DNA from: Ophioderma brevispina
Taxonomy: Eukaryota > Echinodermata > Ophiuroidea > Amphilepidida > Ophiodermatidae
Direction of reading: 5' to 3'
NCBI GenBank assembly: GCA_023653785.1
Contig: JAMKCH010022235.1
Location: 1 to 64,000 of the forward strand
DNA length: 64,000 bases
The notes under the pieces were generated by a model. That model was given only the letters and a program-made list of their open reading frames with translations, ran no database searches and was not told the origin of the DNA. A program made the position numbers and the translations under genes. Below, one piece after another: positions 24,000 to 35,689 of the stretch. Every line of letters begins with the position of its first letter. Position 1 is the stretch's first letter.

Positions 24000-24240
24000 A
24001 TTCTTGAACAGAAGTTATGGTTAAAAGGTTTATCTCACCCCCCCCCCCTTCACAATATAATAGACCCAGGGTAGCACTTCAGGCTTGAGTGACTCTTGTT
24101 TTATTAGAAACTTGTGAAGTACCTACATTTTGTGTGGAACAGCGGTTACTATGAACCCAATCAGACCCAAGGAGGCACACCTTGGCATAAATATTCTAAA
24201 TTCTAGAACAGAAGTTATGGCATAAGGTTTGCCCAAGGCA
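24000..24240 (+). repeat. Two tandem copies of a roughly 190-bp repeat
   Basis: TTCTTGAACAGAAGTTATGG at 24001 and TTCTAGAACAGAAGTTATGG at about 24197 begin matching phases followed by AAGGTTT. The CAGAAGTTAT word is also in repeat J at 0.37 kb. A poly-C run lies at 24040-24048. Confidence 0.5.
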
Positions 24241-24291
24241 AGGCACAATGGAAATCATCCTCAATTTGTTCAGTTAATGTTAATCATAACT

Positions 24292-24646
24292 TTAACGGTG
24301 CATGTTCAAATTGTCTTGGGGGTCCTTGATTTACTTGAAGTAATACTATTTTTAATATCAAATGAAAGGCTGTATTTTTATCATTGTCATTCCTTAAATT
24401 TGAGCCCTCCAAATCAATTCTTACCAAAGATATAAACAAAAAAAACACCATTTTAATGGTTAACAATCCATATTAGCACAGTATTAATAGGCTTTGAAAT
24501 ATGGATTAGATTTACCATCAAAAAACCGCAAGCTTGTTTCCCACCCCCCCCCCCCCCGGTACTTGAGGGGTGTACAGGCGAGTGCCAAGGCTCTTCATTC
24601 AAGTAGAGAACAACAATAAGACATAATAGGAACAAGCACCCTTTAA
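24292..24646 (-). mobile_element. TTAA-type MITE, family A, copy 3
   Basis: Inverted relative to copies 1 and 2: TTAACGGTGCATGTTC at the left and GAACAAGCACCCTTTAA at the right. GATATAAACAAA, GGTTAAC, AACCGCAAGCTTGTTTCC and TATCAAATGAAAGGC match in reverse complement. A poly-C run (24543-24556) has grown inside it at the place where other copies read CC.GGTAC. Confidence 0.85.
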
Positions 24647-24649
24647 GGG

Positions 24650-27375
24650 ATGAGAACATTCCCAAATATGCCTTCATACTCTCTCATATTTATCATCGGA
24701 AATAGTTGTGGTAAGTCCGCCAGATTTTGCGACCTTTAGCTCTGATGCAAGCATTAACTTTAACTTTTCAAATTTCTTTGAGAGAAGGGTCAGTTATTTG
24801 GTTAGTCCTACACGATGGCCCTTTCACAAATCTGGACTTAATCTCAACATAGGGACACAAGCTTTATGATCCAAAATACATGTCACTTTGCTTTTGGGGG
24901 GAAAAAAACTTTGGGGTGTCATGGGATAAGGTATTCCTATCAAAGGGACCCTTTTCTTGGTTCCTGAGTAGTCCTATGAGTTAGGGTGGGTATTGGTTCA
25001 AAAAGTCGTCTTCCAGAGGCAACTTTAGAAAGGTATTTACTGGGTAGTTAGTTCCTACAGAATGGACTCTTTTTTTTTGTACAAACGGTTGCTTGGGTTG
25101 TCTATAAAATATGACAATATGCATGTTATGCATTACACAATCACACAATTAAAACATTCAATGGCACCTCCCACATATCTCTGGACCCAAAAAATGTTCC
25201 ATAGTGGCGTATGAGTTGGTCCATGGACCCCTGCACATTTTAGTGCAATGTTACCCTGATCACATGTCATCTAGAAAAGTCTCAACATCTTCTGAAGGGT
25301 GGGCCTTTGACTACTCATTTGAATAAGAAAGGTGCAGTTCTAAATACGAGTCAGGGACAATAAAAAGGGAGGTGTCTGACACCTTTAAAGGTCCCCAGGA
25401 ATGAGATGTAAACCTACTCCCATCTTCATTCAATTCCAATAAGCAGGGCCACAAAAAGAATACACTACCAGTGACATCATTAGTGAAACATGATTTTCAG
25501 TCAGTGCCAGGAATAGATTCAACAAGTCACCTGGAATTTCTATTACTCTCTGAAAATCAATAGTCACTAATGATGACATCACCAACCCAAATATTGAATG
25601 CTTCTCGCCCCTCCGTGTAGACTTGATACAAACCACATCCAATTCTATAAGCATTTCCTGGGACCTTAAACATTATGGTTATTCCAAAGTTAGAAACTTC
25701 CATCTCAATTCTAATACACACATTAACCATATGTATTTTATCCACAATCATACTTTGGTATAAACATATTGCATATAATAAATAAGTAATTGAATACATG
25801 AATATAATGTGGAAGAGTACCGGAAAGTAAGCCAAATAGGGCTGTCAAGTCCCCAGACTATATTGCCAATTAGTTTATAATTTTGAACTAATTGGAAATC
25901 TAATTCTGACAATTTTGTTTGGAAATTTGAAGGTGGGTGTTATTAGGGTACTGGTTTCCTGGAATTTTAAAGATATATAGCGCACCAAAAAACTGTACAA
26001 ATTGATATTGAGATCATTATCTGACTAGCCTTTTCTGATGTGACATGGTACTTATGCTGGCATTGCCTCACCAGAAACTTTGCCAATACATGCCATCATT
26101 ATTTCTGCTCACCTTCAGATGGGGGTGGAGTCTCAGGCATACCTGCCTATGACATAGATACATCTAGCCTCACCATAGGAGTAAAGACATATTTGTAGAG
26201 TTTTAATATGTTTGAAAATATTGGATTCAGACATAGTGCTGTGCTAAGTTTCACCTGATTAGGCTGAATTGATTCACATCCATTCGGTTCTTAAGATAGA
26301 AACAAAAAATAAGATGGAAATGTTTATCGGAAACATACATTTATGATGCTCAAATTAAAACACACAAAGAAAAAAAAATGAAAGCATGGGTAAGAATTCA
26401 GCCAAATATATTGTTTTCTTCAGACATAGGTGTCCACCTGCTGTTGTGTGTAGAGTGAATGAGTTGATGCTCCCTTGTGGAGATATAAAATAGGGGACAA
26501 TTAGTCCAGATCAGTAGCTGATTAAACATTGTTTAAAGGACATTATTATTATGTGGAAACTTGGAGCAAACCTTTTTTTTGGGGTCCACTTCTGATAGAA
26601 GTGGTTATTTGTTTGGATATTTCAGTAATACATTGTACATTGAAGCTAAGAGTGCTTTAATGTACAATGTCCATGTATGCAATGTTTGATCTGTCTGGTT
26701 CTGTCTTTTATTAGTGCGGTAAGTGCCTGTAGATGTTAAAAACCTTAATACCCCCCCCCCCACATCCCTACTGCCAGGCATTGTTAAAATAGTGACAGTG
26801 GGCCAGGCCAATATACCTAATAAGTGACCCCTCACAAAAAAGCTTGGATATGCCTAAAATGGCTGCAATTTTCAGCTAGAATTCATTGTTAGGGTTCTGA
26901 TAAAAGGAGCATATGTACATCAAGAAGTTTCCATCACTTTATTTAACTTTTTCAGGCCGAATACAATCTCGTCATGCAGGGAAAAATGGCGGGTGCTTCT
27001 ATGCAAATAGTCCTGCTGGGCGGGTGATATTGTCAGGTGCGGATTTCTCACGGAGCTGGTCAACCCCTTGTAATTCCATGCTTGGCAAGCTGACAGAATA
27101 TCTTCTGAGAAAAGCTAATATTTAAGGTACCAGTCACTTGATAGCGACGAAATAGAGTTTCTTGATGGTGTTTGTGTTTGTACATGATAGTATTTTACAG
27201 ACAGTTTAATTGAGATGTGAAACCTACAGGGAGACCAGGTGCATGGTACAAATCTAAACTTGTATTATATACTATACTTTGTATACATTCTAAATTTTAT
27301 GCCTAGGAAAGAACAAACCAAGGGTTCGCGACCACAAGTGTCGCCTGCGTTCACGGTCCCACCTTTCCTTCACTC
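24650..27375. other. Unassigned sequence
   Basis: There is a poly-C run at 26752-26761 and otherwise no recognised element. The frame at 26913-27125 follows a TTTTTCAG acceptor-like site but shows no domain and no confirmable exon. Confidence 0.4.
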
Positions 27376-27379
27376 CTGT

Positions 27380-27695
27380 GTAATAACCTCAGGACCTTTG
27401 ACATCTTGCAGGACCCTTTACCTTATTATCATATGAAGTTCCCCTTTTGATGTATGCCCCAAGTTGTTGCAATTAGGACTCAACCTTGCAAAATTATGTT
27501 CAATTGATGTTTTAGCCATTTTATAACTTGACCTCATAACCTTTGACTTTGGTGTGGGACTTGCCTTGGTATATGAACCTTGATATGTGACCTTTGACCT
27601 CATTATGAAGGCATTTATGACACAGTTCTCTGCAGCAATTGGACTTGTACTTCCTGAACAAGGCCACATCTCAAGGGGACATCTATGACTCATTC
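27380..27695 (+). repeat. DR1-bearing repeat, copy 3
   Basis: TTGACCTCATAACCTTTGAC, an exact TGACCTTTGACCT at 27588-27600, ATATGAAG, and GCAATTGGACTTGTAC form a unit recurring at 28.82 and 30.24 kb. The 1.08 kb element at 27697 is inserted between this unit and the next. Confidence 0.7.
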
Positions 27696-27696
27696 T

Positions 27697-28774
27697 AGGG
27701 TGTCCCAGAATGATTAGGACCCATCGATACCCAAAATATATTTTTTTTTCCATTAGAAAATCATAACATAGGTAAGTTGGTTAATATCCAACTTCAGTAT
27801 ACTTTAACCTTTCATTAGGAATTTGGAATCATAAAAATCGGACTACCCAAAGTGAACTACACTAAGTGGTGTAGAGAATACGATTCACACCCTTTGGGCT
27901 AAGTGAAAGACCTGTATGTGTACTTTTTTATTTATCTTTCCTGGCAGGGGGCTTTTTTACAACATGCTGTAGTCCCTTCGCGAATTTGTTTATTAAAACA
28001 ACTCAACGTGGGGGGAATGTGGTACCACTAGAGAGCTGTGGTCCTCCTTTTTCCTTCGATACCAAAATAGAGTACCAACATGCCCAGTACGGACGTCAAA
28101 AGATGATGTTCTAAACTCGCTAGACAGTAAAGCTCATTGGCTACACAAGCATTATGCCTTTATATACTATTTTGGTTTGTGGTACTTTTCTGGCAGAGTA
28201 AAAGCCCTAAAACCCTCTGTATGTATATAAAGCTGTCTTTTTGCCATATTAGAGCCACAACCAACTTAAACATCTGATATCCTAATATTTTGGTTGCAAA
28301 AATTGAATTTTCGCCTATGGTGCACTTGTGTTTTCTGAATTGACAATTTTTTGCTGCCGACCCAATGGTCTTTATGACGTACTGTGATGGCCATAACGTT
28401 TATGATGGTACTTAATCGTGGTATTCAAGGTAAAGAGAGATGGACCATAGCTATCTATGTACCAATAAAAAGTCATCAAGTGCTTGTAAGAGAATTGCCG
28501 AAGGAGGATAATGTATCAAAACAAGGCTTGGTAAGTTGAAGGATAACACACACATACATTTTTTTTTCACTGTAGCCCAAAGCTGGAATCATCAGCACCT
28601 CAACACAATTTTAGTGTATTTCACTTTAGTTAGTCCGTTTTTATTATTCAAATTCCTATGAAAGGTTACAGTATAATGAAGTTTGGATATTAACCACTTA
28701 CCTAATGTTATTGATTTTCTATGGAAAACAATAAAACTTTTGGGTATCATGGGTATAATCATTCTGGACACCCT
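27697..28774. mobile_element. DNA-transposon-like element with about 180-bp TIRs
   Basis: The left end is AGGGTGTCCCAGAATGATTA and the right end is the reverse complement of AGGGTGTCCAGAATGATTAT. The inverted match continues through GATACCCAAAA, AACATAGGTAAGTGGTTAATATCC-like sequence, CCTTTCAT.GGAATTTG and AA.CGGACTA. The 720-base interior has no recognised transposase, so this is a non-autonomous or decayed copy. The left flank ends in TA but no clean target duplication is visible. Confidence 0.8.
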
Positions 28775-28804
28775 GTCATAGCAACTGTACTTTTCTCTAA
28801 TGAG

Positions 28805-30222
28805 CCATTTGATGTTTTCAGCCCTTTTAACTTGACCCTCATATGACCTTTTACTGGTATCTGCTCTGCTCCTTGCCAAAGTATCATAATGAATTCCCAA
28901 GGTCTCTATATGCAATTTCTGTATCAATTGGACTTTTCTCTCAAATGAGAAACTTTACTACCTTTGAAACACGGCCACACAGTCACAGACTGCCCATCAC
29001 ACGGCCAGTCACAACGGTCAGATAGAATAAGGACTGGTAAGGTGTCGCCTCCCCTGCAAATTCTTGCAGGTGACACAAAAATGTATATTCGGTATCATAT
29101 TATAATGTGACTGTATGGATGGCAAATTAGATATTTTTTAGCTTTTTGGTCCAATTTTGCAACATATTCTATTCATAAATTTGCCATAGTTTCAAAGCAA
29201 ATCTTTATAGAGGACTCTCTCTACCTCTAAAATGCAGGAATGTTATAACCTTGATGCAGCGTTACTTGCATGCATCAAAATATGCGTCTTTGTGCAACAC
29301 ATCAACATGCTGTCTTTCAAAGTCACCGCACATGGTTAGGAAAAACGGGTCCAACCACCAAACCTCCACTGACTGACTGCATAGTGACCCATTCCGAGAA
29401 CTATAAATATATGCAAATGCCTAACTTGGTTTACATGTCAAATAATCATAAACCAATACTCACACCTTTACATCATGACAAAGAACTAATTCTTTGAAGT
29501 ACTCATAACACTGGTTCAACATGAAAATGTGTTTCTTCTGTCAAAAAAGAAATTGAGGACATCACGATGTTTAATGTTACATTGAAGAGCCTTGATATTT
29601 CAAGAATAAGGTTTTACTGTCATAAAATAACCTAAAAAAAAAAACTCCATAGACAAGAACTTTGACCCCAGCCACTGTCTTTGTAAAGTCATGTAGAATC
29701 CTCAATTTTCCTGATTCTTGGCATGGTTGGATTTTTCTAACTCACTCAATGTTGTTGCTGCAAAAAGATGTCTTATAACATTACTTAAAATCAGTGATCC
29801 CTAAAATTAGCCAAGACCCATACGGCAAAAGCCAACTTTTCATCAAGTTCTTTGTTTAATTTGGATGATGCTGTTCATATTCTGTGAAACCAAACAACTT
29901 GTTGAAGACATAATCTCTCCTCTTGTAAGAATAAAACCTGAGAAATTTGTACTTGTTTCCAGTTGACTCCAACACTCTTTTTGGGTCAAAAGTTAAAGTG
30001 GACAGGAGGAGATTTTTTGAGGATACAAAGTTCTCCTCAATTGTTTCCTTGGATCGGTCATCGACCACCTACCGAGAACATTTTCAAAGGTTTATTGAAC
30101 AAACAGGTACAAAATAAAACCGCAAACTTGTGTTTTGAACTTGCCTGCCTAAAGCACTCGTCCCCATAGAAAACCTCGCTTTGACTTTCTGTCGTGCCCC
30201 ACAGCAGTACTAAATCATTTCA
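28805..30222 (+). repeat. Tandem duplication, unit 1
   Basis: The unit and 30223-31556 align along their whole lengths. It holds, in order, the DR1-type start, ACACGGCCAGTCACAACGGTC, the hairpin GTGTCGCCTC..TGCAAATTCTTGCAGGTGACAC, a TGCATGCATCAAAATATGC stretch, an ATGCAAAT octamer, and a family I tail. Differences between the units are largely one- or two-base indels. It carries a possible exon at 29465-29537 on the minus strand. Confidence 0.9.
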
Positions 30223-31556
30223 TTTTTCAGCCCCTTTTATAACTTGACCTCATAATTACCTTTGACCTTGGATCTGCTCCGTGACCAATTATCATATGAA
30301 GATTCCCAAGGGGCATCTATTATCCAATTTCTGTAGGCAGTTGTCTTTTCTCAAATGATAACTTTTAACCTTTGAAAACACGGCTACACAGTCACACGGC
30401 CAGTCACACGGTCAGATAGAATTAAGGACTGGTAGTGTGTCGCCTCCTGCAAATTCTTGCAGGTGACACAAAAATGTATATTCTATCATAAGTTATTGTG
30501 AATGTATGGTGATTGCAGTTAGATATTTTTTAGTTTTGTCAATTTTGCGACATATTTCTATCCTCATTTGCCATAGTTTCAAAGCAATCTTAGTAAAGGT
30601 GACTCTCTCGACCTTCTATGTCAGGAATGTTATATGTCCTTGATGCACTTTTACGTGCATGCAATAAAATATGCAGTCTTTGTGCACACATGCAAAAAAT
30701 GCTGTCATTTCAATCAGCGCACCTGTATACGGGTCCCCAACCACAAACCTCACACTGACGTGACTGCATAGTGACACATGCAGAGAACTATAATACTATG
30801 CAAATGCCTAACTTGGTTTACAGTCATAAGCATAAACAATACTCACCTTTACAGGCTTACAAAGAACTAATTCTTTGAAGTACTCATAACACTGTTCATA
30901 CATTACCAAATGGGGTTCTGTCAAAAAAGAAATTGAGACAGCACGATTTTTTAATGTTACATTGAAGAGCCTTGAAATTTCAAGAAATAAGTTTACTGTC
31001 ATACTCATAGACAAGAACTTTGACCCCAGCCAATTGTCTTTGTAAAGTCATGTAGAATCCTCAATTTTCCTGATTCTTGGCATAGTTGGATTTGTTCTAA
31101 CTCACTCAATGTGGTTTGCTGCAAAAAAGATGTTCTAGATCAAAAACTTAAAATCAGTGATCCTAAAATTAGCCAAGCCATACAGGCAAAAGCCAACTTT
31201 TCATCAAGTTCTTTGTTAATTTGATGAGCTTTTCATATTTAATGTGAAACCAACAACTTGTTGAGACATAATCTCTCTTTTAAGAATAAAACCGGAGAAA
31301 TTTGACTTTGTTGCAATTTGACTCAACACTCTTTTTTGTTCAAAGTTAAAGTGACAGGAAATTTTTGGGAACAATGTCTCTCAATTTTCATTGGATCGGT
31401 CATAGACCACCTACGAGAACATTTCGAAGGTTTATTAAACAACAGTACAAAAGAAAACCGCAAACCTTGTTTTGAACTTGCCTGCTAAAGCAATCGTCCC
31501 CATAGAAAACCACGCTTTGACTTTCTGTCGTGCACGACAGAAAGTACTACATCATC
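30223..31556 (+). repeat. Tandem duplication, unit 2
   Basis: Second head-to-tail unit, about 85 bases shorter than unit 1. The DR1 position reads ACCTTTGACCTTGG. The end carries TTTCTGTCGTGCACGACAGAAAG, a small perfect palindrome where unit 1 has a decayed version. A possible exon lies at 30847-30917 on the minus strand. Confidence 0.9.
30847..30917 (-). other. Possible exon duplicated with the 1.4 kb unit
   Basis: On the minus strand a pyrimidine run and CAG precede AACCCCATTTGG, and the segment ends AAAG before GTGAGT, a strong donor. The frame EPHLVMYEQCYEYFKELVLC is open. The first unit has the same acceptor but a weaker donor (AAAG then GTGTGAGT) and an altered frame. Seventy-one bases of open frame can occur by chance and no homologue is recognised. 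Confidence 0.2.
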
Positions 31557-32106
31557 ATTTTATTACATAACGGCGTATTCACTAATTCACTTCAGGGTTG
31601 ATCTAATACATTGGTAGCATTCTAAAAAAAAAAAAAAAAAAAAAACCAAATTGCAAAAATTGGGGGCGCTTCTTTCTGGAAATCTCATGTCTCTTTAAAG
31701 GAACATGAGGCAATTTTCTGAATATACAAAGTTCTTTAAATCTGCACTTGATTGTTATAGAACCCCTACTGAGAATGTTTCTAAGGTTTTGGCACTTCTT
31801 CAGATGCAAATCCTAAATTTTGATGAGATGTAGTGCTGGGAGATGAGGTTGGCCATTGGTTCACCCATCTTAGTAGTATTGTATAATTGACGATATAACA
31901 CTTTCCAAGTATTGATACACAGCATGAGAATGCATGAAAAAGGACAAATTGGAAAAAAATACACATGTACATAGAGACATGATCAGGAATTTTAAGCTTA
32001 ATGATTAGTGTGGACTTGCAGCAAGACCAAGCACATTTGAGAAATATGATTGTGGGAGGAGCAGGTTCTCACATATAATCAGGTCTGCGTTAATACACTC
32101 AAATCC
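31557..32106. other. Unassigned sequence with family I and family C scraps
   Basis: An A22 run lies at about 31624-31645. GGGGGCGCTTCTTTCTGG beside TCTCTTTAA resembles the right end of family C; the following TTAAAGGAACATGAGGC to CTGAGAATGTTTC resembles family I. Confidence 0.4.
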
Positions 32107-32821
32107 TTAAAGGCACTATCAGTGATTTGATAAATCGAAAATTGAAAAATCATTAAAATCCAGATTTATGCAGGTTTGTAACAGTTATTAGGTTTCTAAC
32201 GTTTTGCCTGCAATTAATAAACCAGAAGAAAGCGAATAAGGACAAATTGGGATATTTTAGTTATTATGTCCAAATCGGACACTTACACAACACATAAATC
32301 AATGCAGATTGAACCTTGCTGTTTTTTTCCTTTTTTGTTAAAGACGCTATCAGTGATCTCCGCAAGAGTCAAAATATTTGAAATTTGGCTGGCATTGTTT
32401 TTAAAGTTATGGATAAGCATTTAGAATTCATTAAGTTTTACTTTTTTCCAACCGAAAAATCACAGAAAAGGAAGAAAACGTCAGAGTTCAAAACAAATCT
32501 CCATGCAATTACATGCTGCAGTAAGTTTCCGTACGGACAATAATGACTAAAATGTCTCGATTTTGTCTTTTTGGGTTGCTACCAGTCTTATCATTTTTCA
32601 GGGTATGTAATACCTGTACATGTTACAGTCGTGCAAAAATCTGATTTTTGATGATTTGTTGATTTTCCTGATTTAGCAAATCAATGAAAGTGGCCTTTAA
32701 TTCTTTAGTTGGAAAAAGTAACATATGAGAATTCCTAGAGACTTATCCTTCCCTTTACACTATTCTCTGCAATTTCCAAATATTTAATGCTTTTCCAGAT
32801 AATCACTGATAGTGTCTTTAA
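32107..32821 (-). mobile_element. TTAA-type MITE, family B, copy 2, split by copy 3
   Basis: Outer termini are TTAAAGGCACTATCAGTGAT at 32107 and ATCACTGATAGTGTCTTTAA ending 32821. The flanks of the inner element, 32107-32337 and 32701-32821, read on the minus strand as the 3' and 5' halves of family B, giving a roughly 350-base element in reverse orientation to the one inside it. Confidence 0.85.
32338..32700 (+). mobile_element. TTAA-type MITE, family B, copy 3, nested
   Basis: It starts TTAAAGACGCTATCAGTGAT and ends AATCAATGAAAGTGGCCTTTAA. The 363 bases match 500-842 throughout, including CACAGAAAAGGAAGAAAACG and GTACATGTTACAG-like words. It has inserted at a TTAA near the middle of copy 2. 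Confidence 0.9.
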
Positions 32822-33404
32822 AAGGGATCACGAATATAAATTTAACATGCAAACGGTACCCGTAGCCAAATTACCACTGCAGACTCTGTGTCTTCTTTAC
32901 AATGGAGAAGAAGGCAGACAGCTGTTCTTTGTCAACGTTATTGTCCAGAGCAAACTGTACTGTGTAGAAATAAGGTCAAGCGTATGCTGAAGACAAGCCA
33001 TTGAAGTCTGTCAATTGAATATTTCCTAATATGCTGTCAATGAAAAGAAAAATACTACAAACGTTACTGCATCTGTTCACTAAAATTAATGTTGCAGTAA
33101 AGGTGAATTTAGACAACTGTAATGCAACCAAGGACCTACATTGCAACCCACAAGAATTCTTCCACAAAAACTTCGAAAGTTTCTTTTGTCCTCAAAGATT
33201 TTCCATTGTGTTATCTGCTACAAGCAGTTCGGTGATGTTCTTGGAAGTAAGGACACAAAAGAAACTTCTTTTTCACCAGGTCATATGTTTCAAATCCTTC
33301 CCTCAAATGAACCAAAATCACAGGATTACTTCAATCGCTACTCTAAAAACATGTCATTGACCAGCAGTTGCCCAATGACACAAAGTGAAATGTACTAACA
33401 TGGA
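32822..33404. other. Unassigned sequence next to the Tc1 remnant
   Basis: Two overlapping plus-strand frames (33031-33360 and 33141-33398) fill this stretch. One contains FHCVICYKQFGDVLGS and NEPKSQDYFNRYSKN and looks mildly protein-like. No match to Tc1/mariner N-terminal helix-turn-helix or DDE motifs is evident. It may be unrelated to the transposase. Confidence 0.3.
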
Positions 33405-34055
33405 ATACTTTCTGGACCTGATGTCAAAAGTTCAACAAGACAATGCCAGGCCCTATCCAACTCAGCTTACATACAACACATTTCCTATACAAGCAGACAT
33501 TGAACTGTTTACCGATGGTGGGCAAGATTGCTCCCTGGACCTTAATCCCCTAAGCGGGACGCCTTGCTGGGCAATTTTATGGTCCTTCACACATCAGGGA
33601 CTTTAGTGATAACAATTGGCAATTACTGACTCCCGTCGGCAAACTTGTGTGAGGCCACCAGCTTATATCGTTGCAGTTTCATTGGAAAAAGGCCTCGAGC
33701 GAACAAATTATGGCTAGAAATCTAGAGCCGGCTGCGTCAGAATTTCTATGTCTTGCTATCTTTCAGCATGGTTCAACTTCACTGTGCTAAACAATGGAAC
33801 AACATTGAAGGTAATTGGCTAGAAGTAGCCCAAAGTTAAGTGTTACTCATATTGATCCACTGTGGGATGAGCTCAGACGACATGTTTCGTCAGGCAGATT
33901 CCGCCGTTAAGTTCAAATTTACCACTCACAGCAGCCCTACAGGAAGAGTGAACATCTCCCCCCAAGACAGCATCAAAACCTAGTGAACCCAGCATGCGTA
34001 TCAGATGCACTGAATGCTTGCAAGCACATGGTGGACACACACTATTGATGGTAAG
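33405..34055 (+). pseudogene. Tc1/mariner-type transposase, C-terminal half, disrupted
   Basis: The reading gives VQQDNARPYPTQLTY, then (frameshifted) WARLLPDLNP, then after about 290 foreign bases IDPLWDELRRHV (33851-33886), and finally QDSIK, SMRIRCTECLQAHGGHT near 33970-34045. Tc1-like transposases end [41 protein letters not shown].SM and RGGHTRY, with the second Asp of the DDE/DDD catalytic triad in QQDNA. The order and spacing are right except for the insertion between LNP and the LWDEL motif. The first catalytic domain half and the DNA-binding region are not visible. It cannot make a working enzyme. Confidence 0.85.
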
Positions 34056-34320
34056 TGCCATCACAATCTTTCATTATGCTTTGAAACTCCTACCCTTGCT
34101 GAAATTTCCAGTCCCATGGCATCGAAACAGCATGGTTCCTATCAGCGCATTTCACGAACTGTTTGTTGCAACTGTTTGGTCAATGACATGTTTTAAAGTA
34201 GAGTATTGAAAGTAATCCTGTTTGCAATTTTGGTTCATTTTTATGTGCAGGATTTTAAGATATTCATGGTGAAAATTAAATTATAATTTCTTTTTGTGTT
34301 TATTTATATGTAAAAAGCAG

Positions 34321-34360
34321 TCTGTGTGTGTGTGTGTGTGGTGTGTGTGTGTGTATATAC
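34321..34360. repeat. (TG)n microsatellite
   Basis: An interrupted TG/GT run leads into TATATACATATCC. It lies just outside the unusual 34.5-46.1 kb block. Confidence 0.95.
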
Positions 34361-34539
34361 ATATCCATGCGTGCATGTGTGTTTGTTTGCAACACATGCA
34401 CATATCATCTGGACGATGAACTGGACATTTTTGTATTAATCCGACTATCTGTGACACTTTCTTTAACCCTAACCCCGACCGGGTCGTTTTGCCGACTAAC
34501 GGACAAAGGCAACGAGTGACAATCTATTTTATTTGTAAG

Positions 34540-35060
34540 GCCCAGAGGCAATGAAGAGAACCAAATTTTGCGTTTCATGCATCTCGGCCGTTTTCCCGGC
34601 ACAGGAATAAGAGCGTTATAAAGTCGGTTAACGGCCCAGATGCAACGGAGACATCGCGTCATTTTGCTCGGAAAGAGTCCCAGGATTGCAACGAGGAACA
34701 TGCGCCATTTTCCCCGGAAGACGTCCCAGATGCCAACGAACAATCGCACCATTTTCGCGGAAGACGTCCAGATGCAACGAGGGAAACATCACGTCATTCC
34801 GGAAAGACGTCCCAGATGCAATGAGACGCATTGCGCCAATGTTCGATCTTCTGCCGGCGGAAACCGGCCAAGATGCAATGAGACCGCATTGAGCCAAGTT
34901 CGATCTTCTGCCGGGAAAAACGGCCGAGATGCAATGAGACGCATCGCGTCATTTTCCGGGAAAACGTCTCCGAGAGCAATGAGAAAACATTGCACCTTCT
35001 GCGGGGAAAAGGCGAGATGCAATGAGAAGAAACAAAAGCATACCCAGAGCGGAAAACGTC
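34540..35060 (+). repeat. Satellite array S, left copy
   Basis: About ten variants of a 45-60 base unit occur head to tail: CCCAGATGCAACGAGGAACA, then TCGCGTCATTTTCCCGGAAG and ACGTC. Later units shift to AGATGCAATGAGACGCATTG followed by CGATCTTCTGCCGG. Open frames up to 144 codons here only reflect the repeat's lack of stops. The same unit in the same orientation recurs at 45845-46135. Confidence 0.9.
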
Positions 35061-35314
35061 CCCAAATCAATTAGAAGCATTTAGATGTAACTAGAGCAAA
35101 ATTGAATTCTAACAAAATTCTGTTTGGTTAACAGCGAAATTATGCAAGATTTACAAGGCATTATATAGAGTAAATGTTACGCGTAAGCAAAGTTTAAAGC
35201 TTCCCCGCCAATTTTGACAGTGCAGTGGTTTACGCAAGGCCTATAGGTTAAAAGGTGAGGGAAATATTTGCGTTAGGAAGAATCACGCAAGGCCCTATAG
35301 GAAAAGCCGCTGCC

Positions 35315-35605
35315 GTGGCCAGGCTACGTTAAATGCTAGCTTTGGTGTTAAATTTGAGGGTTAAAAACAGTCCAAAGTAAGAGAGTTAGGGTTGCTTTTG
35401 CCGTGCTTTTTAACAACGCTGCGTGCCCGGCGACGTTATAAATGCTGAAAGGAGCTTTGTTGTAAAATTTGCATTTTTAGACTATTTTAACCCTCAAATT
35501 TGCAACCAAAGGCTTAGCATTTAACGTAGGCGGGCCCGGCAGGCCGCCTACGTTAAATGCTAAGCTTTGTGTAAATTTGAGGGTTAAATACAGTCTAAAA
35601 TGAAC
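35315..35605. repeat. Three alternating inverted copies of a 55-bp motif
   Basis: CTACGTTAAATGCTAGCTTT with AATTTGAGGGTTAAA occurs forward near 35325, in reverse complement near 35490-35530, and forward again near 35545-35595. Adjacent copies can pair as hairpins. GCCGTGGCC..GCCTACGTTA also occurs near 43.08 and 43.22 kb. Confidence 0.85.
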
Positions 35606-35689
35606 GTTATGGTGCTTTTTGAGTTGGGGTGTGCTTCCTTTAGAACGCAAAATACACCCTACCGGATTCCAAAGGTCGAGGCGGTCCCG

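Noticed and set aside
26913..27125. Possible exon after TTTTTCAG
   Set aside because: The acceptor-like site is plausible but there is no matching donor, no homologue and no second exon.
29856..30068. 70-codon minus-strand frame with protein-like composition (FDPKRVLESTGNKYKF)
   Set aside because: It covers the dispersed repeat I end, which recurs at 5.5 and 31.7 kb without a frame, and unit 2 of the duplication breaks it.
34463..34476. TTAACCCTAACCCC as telomeric repeat or a clear piggyBac terminus
   Set aside because: Only two partial units, so not telomeric. It starts with TTAACCC as piggyBac ends do, but no convincing inverted partner was found near 46150.
34640..35074. 144-codon plus-strand frame rich in R, N, P and K
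   Set aside because: It lies wholly in satellite S and merely repeats the satellite unit.
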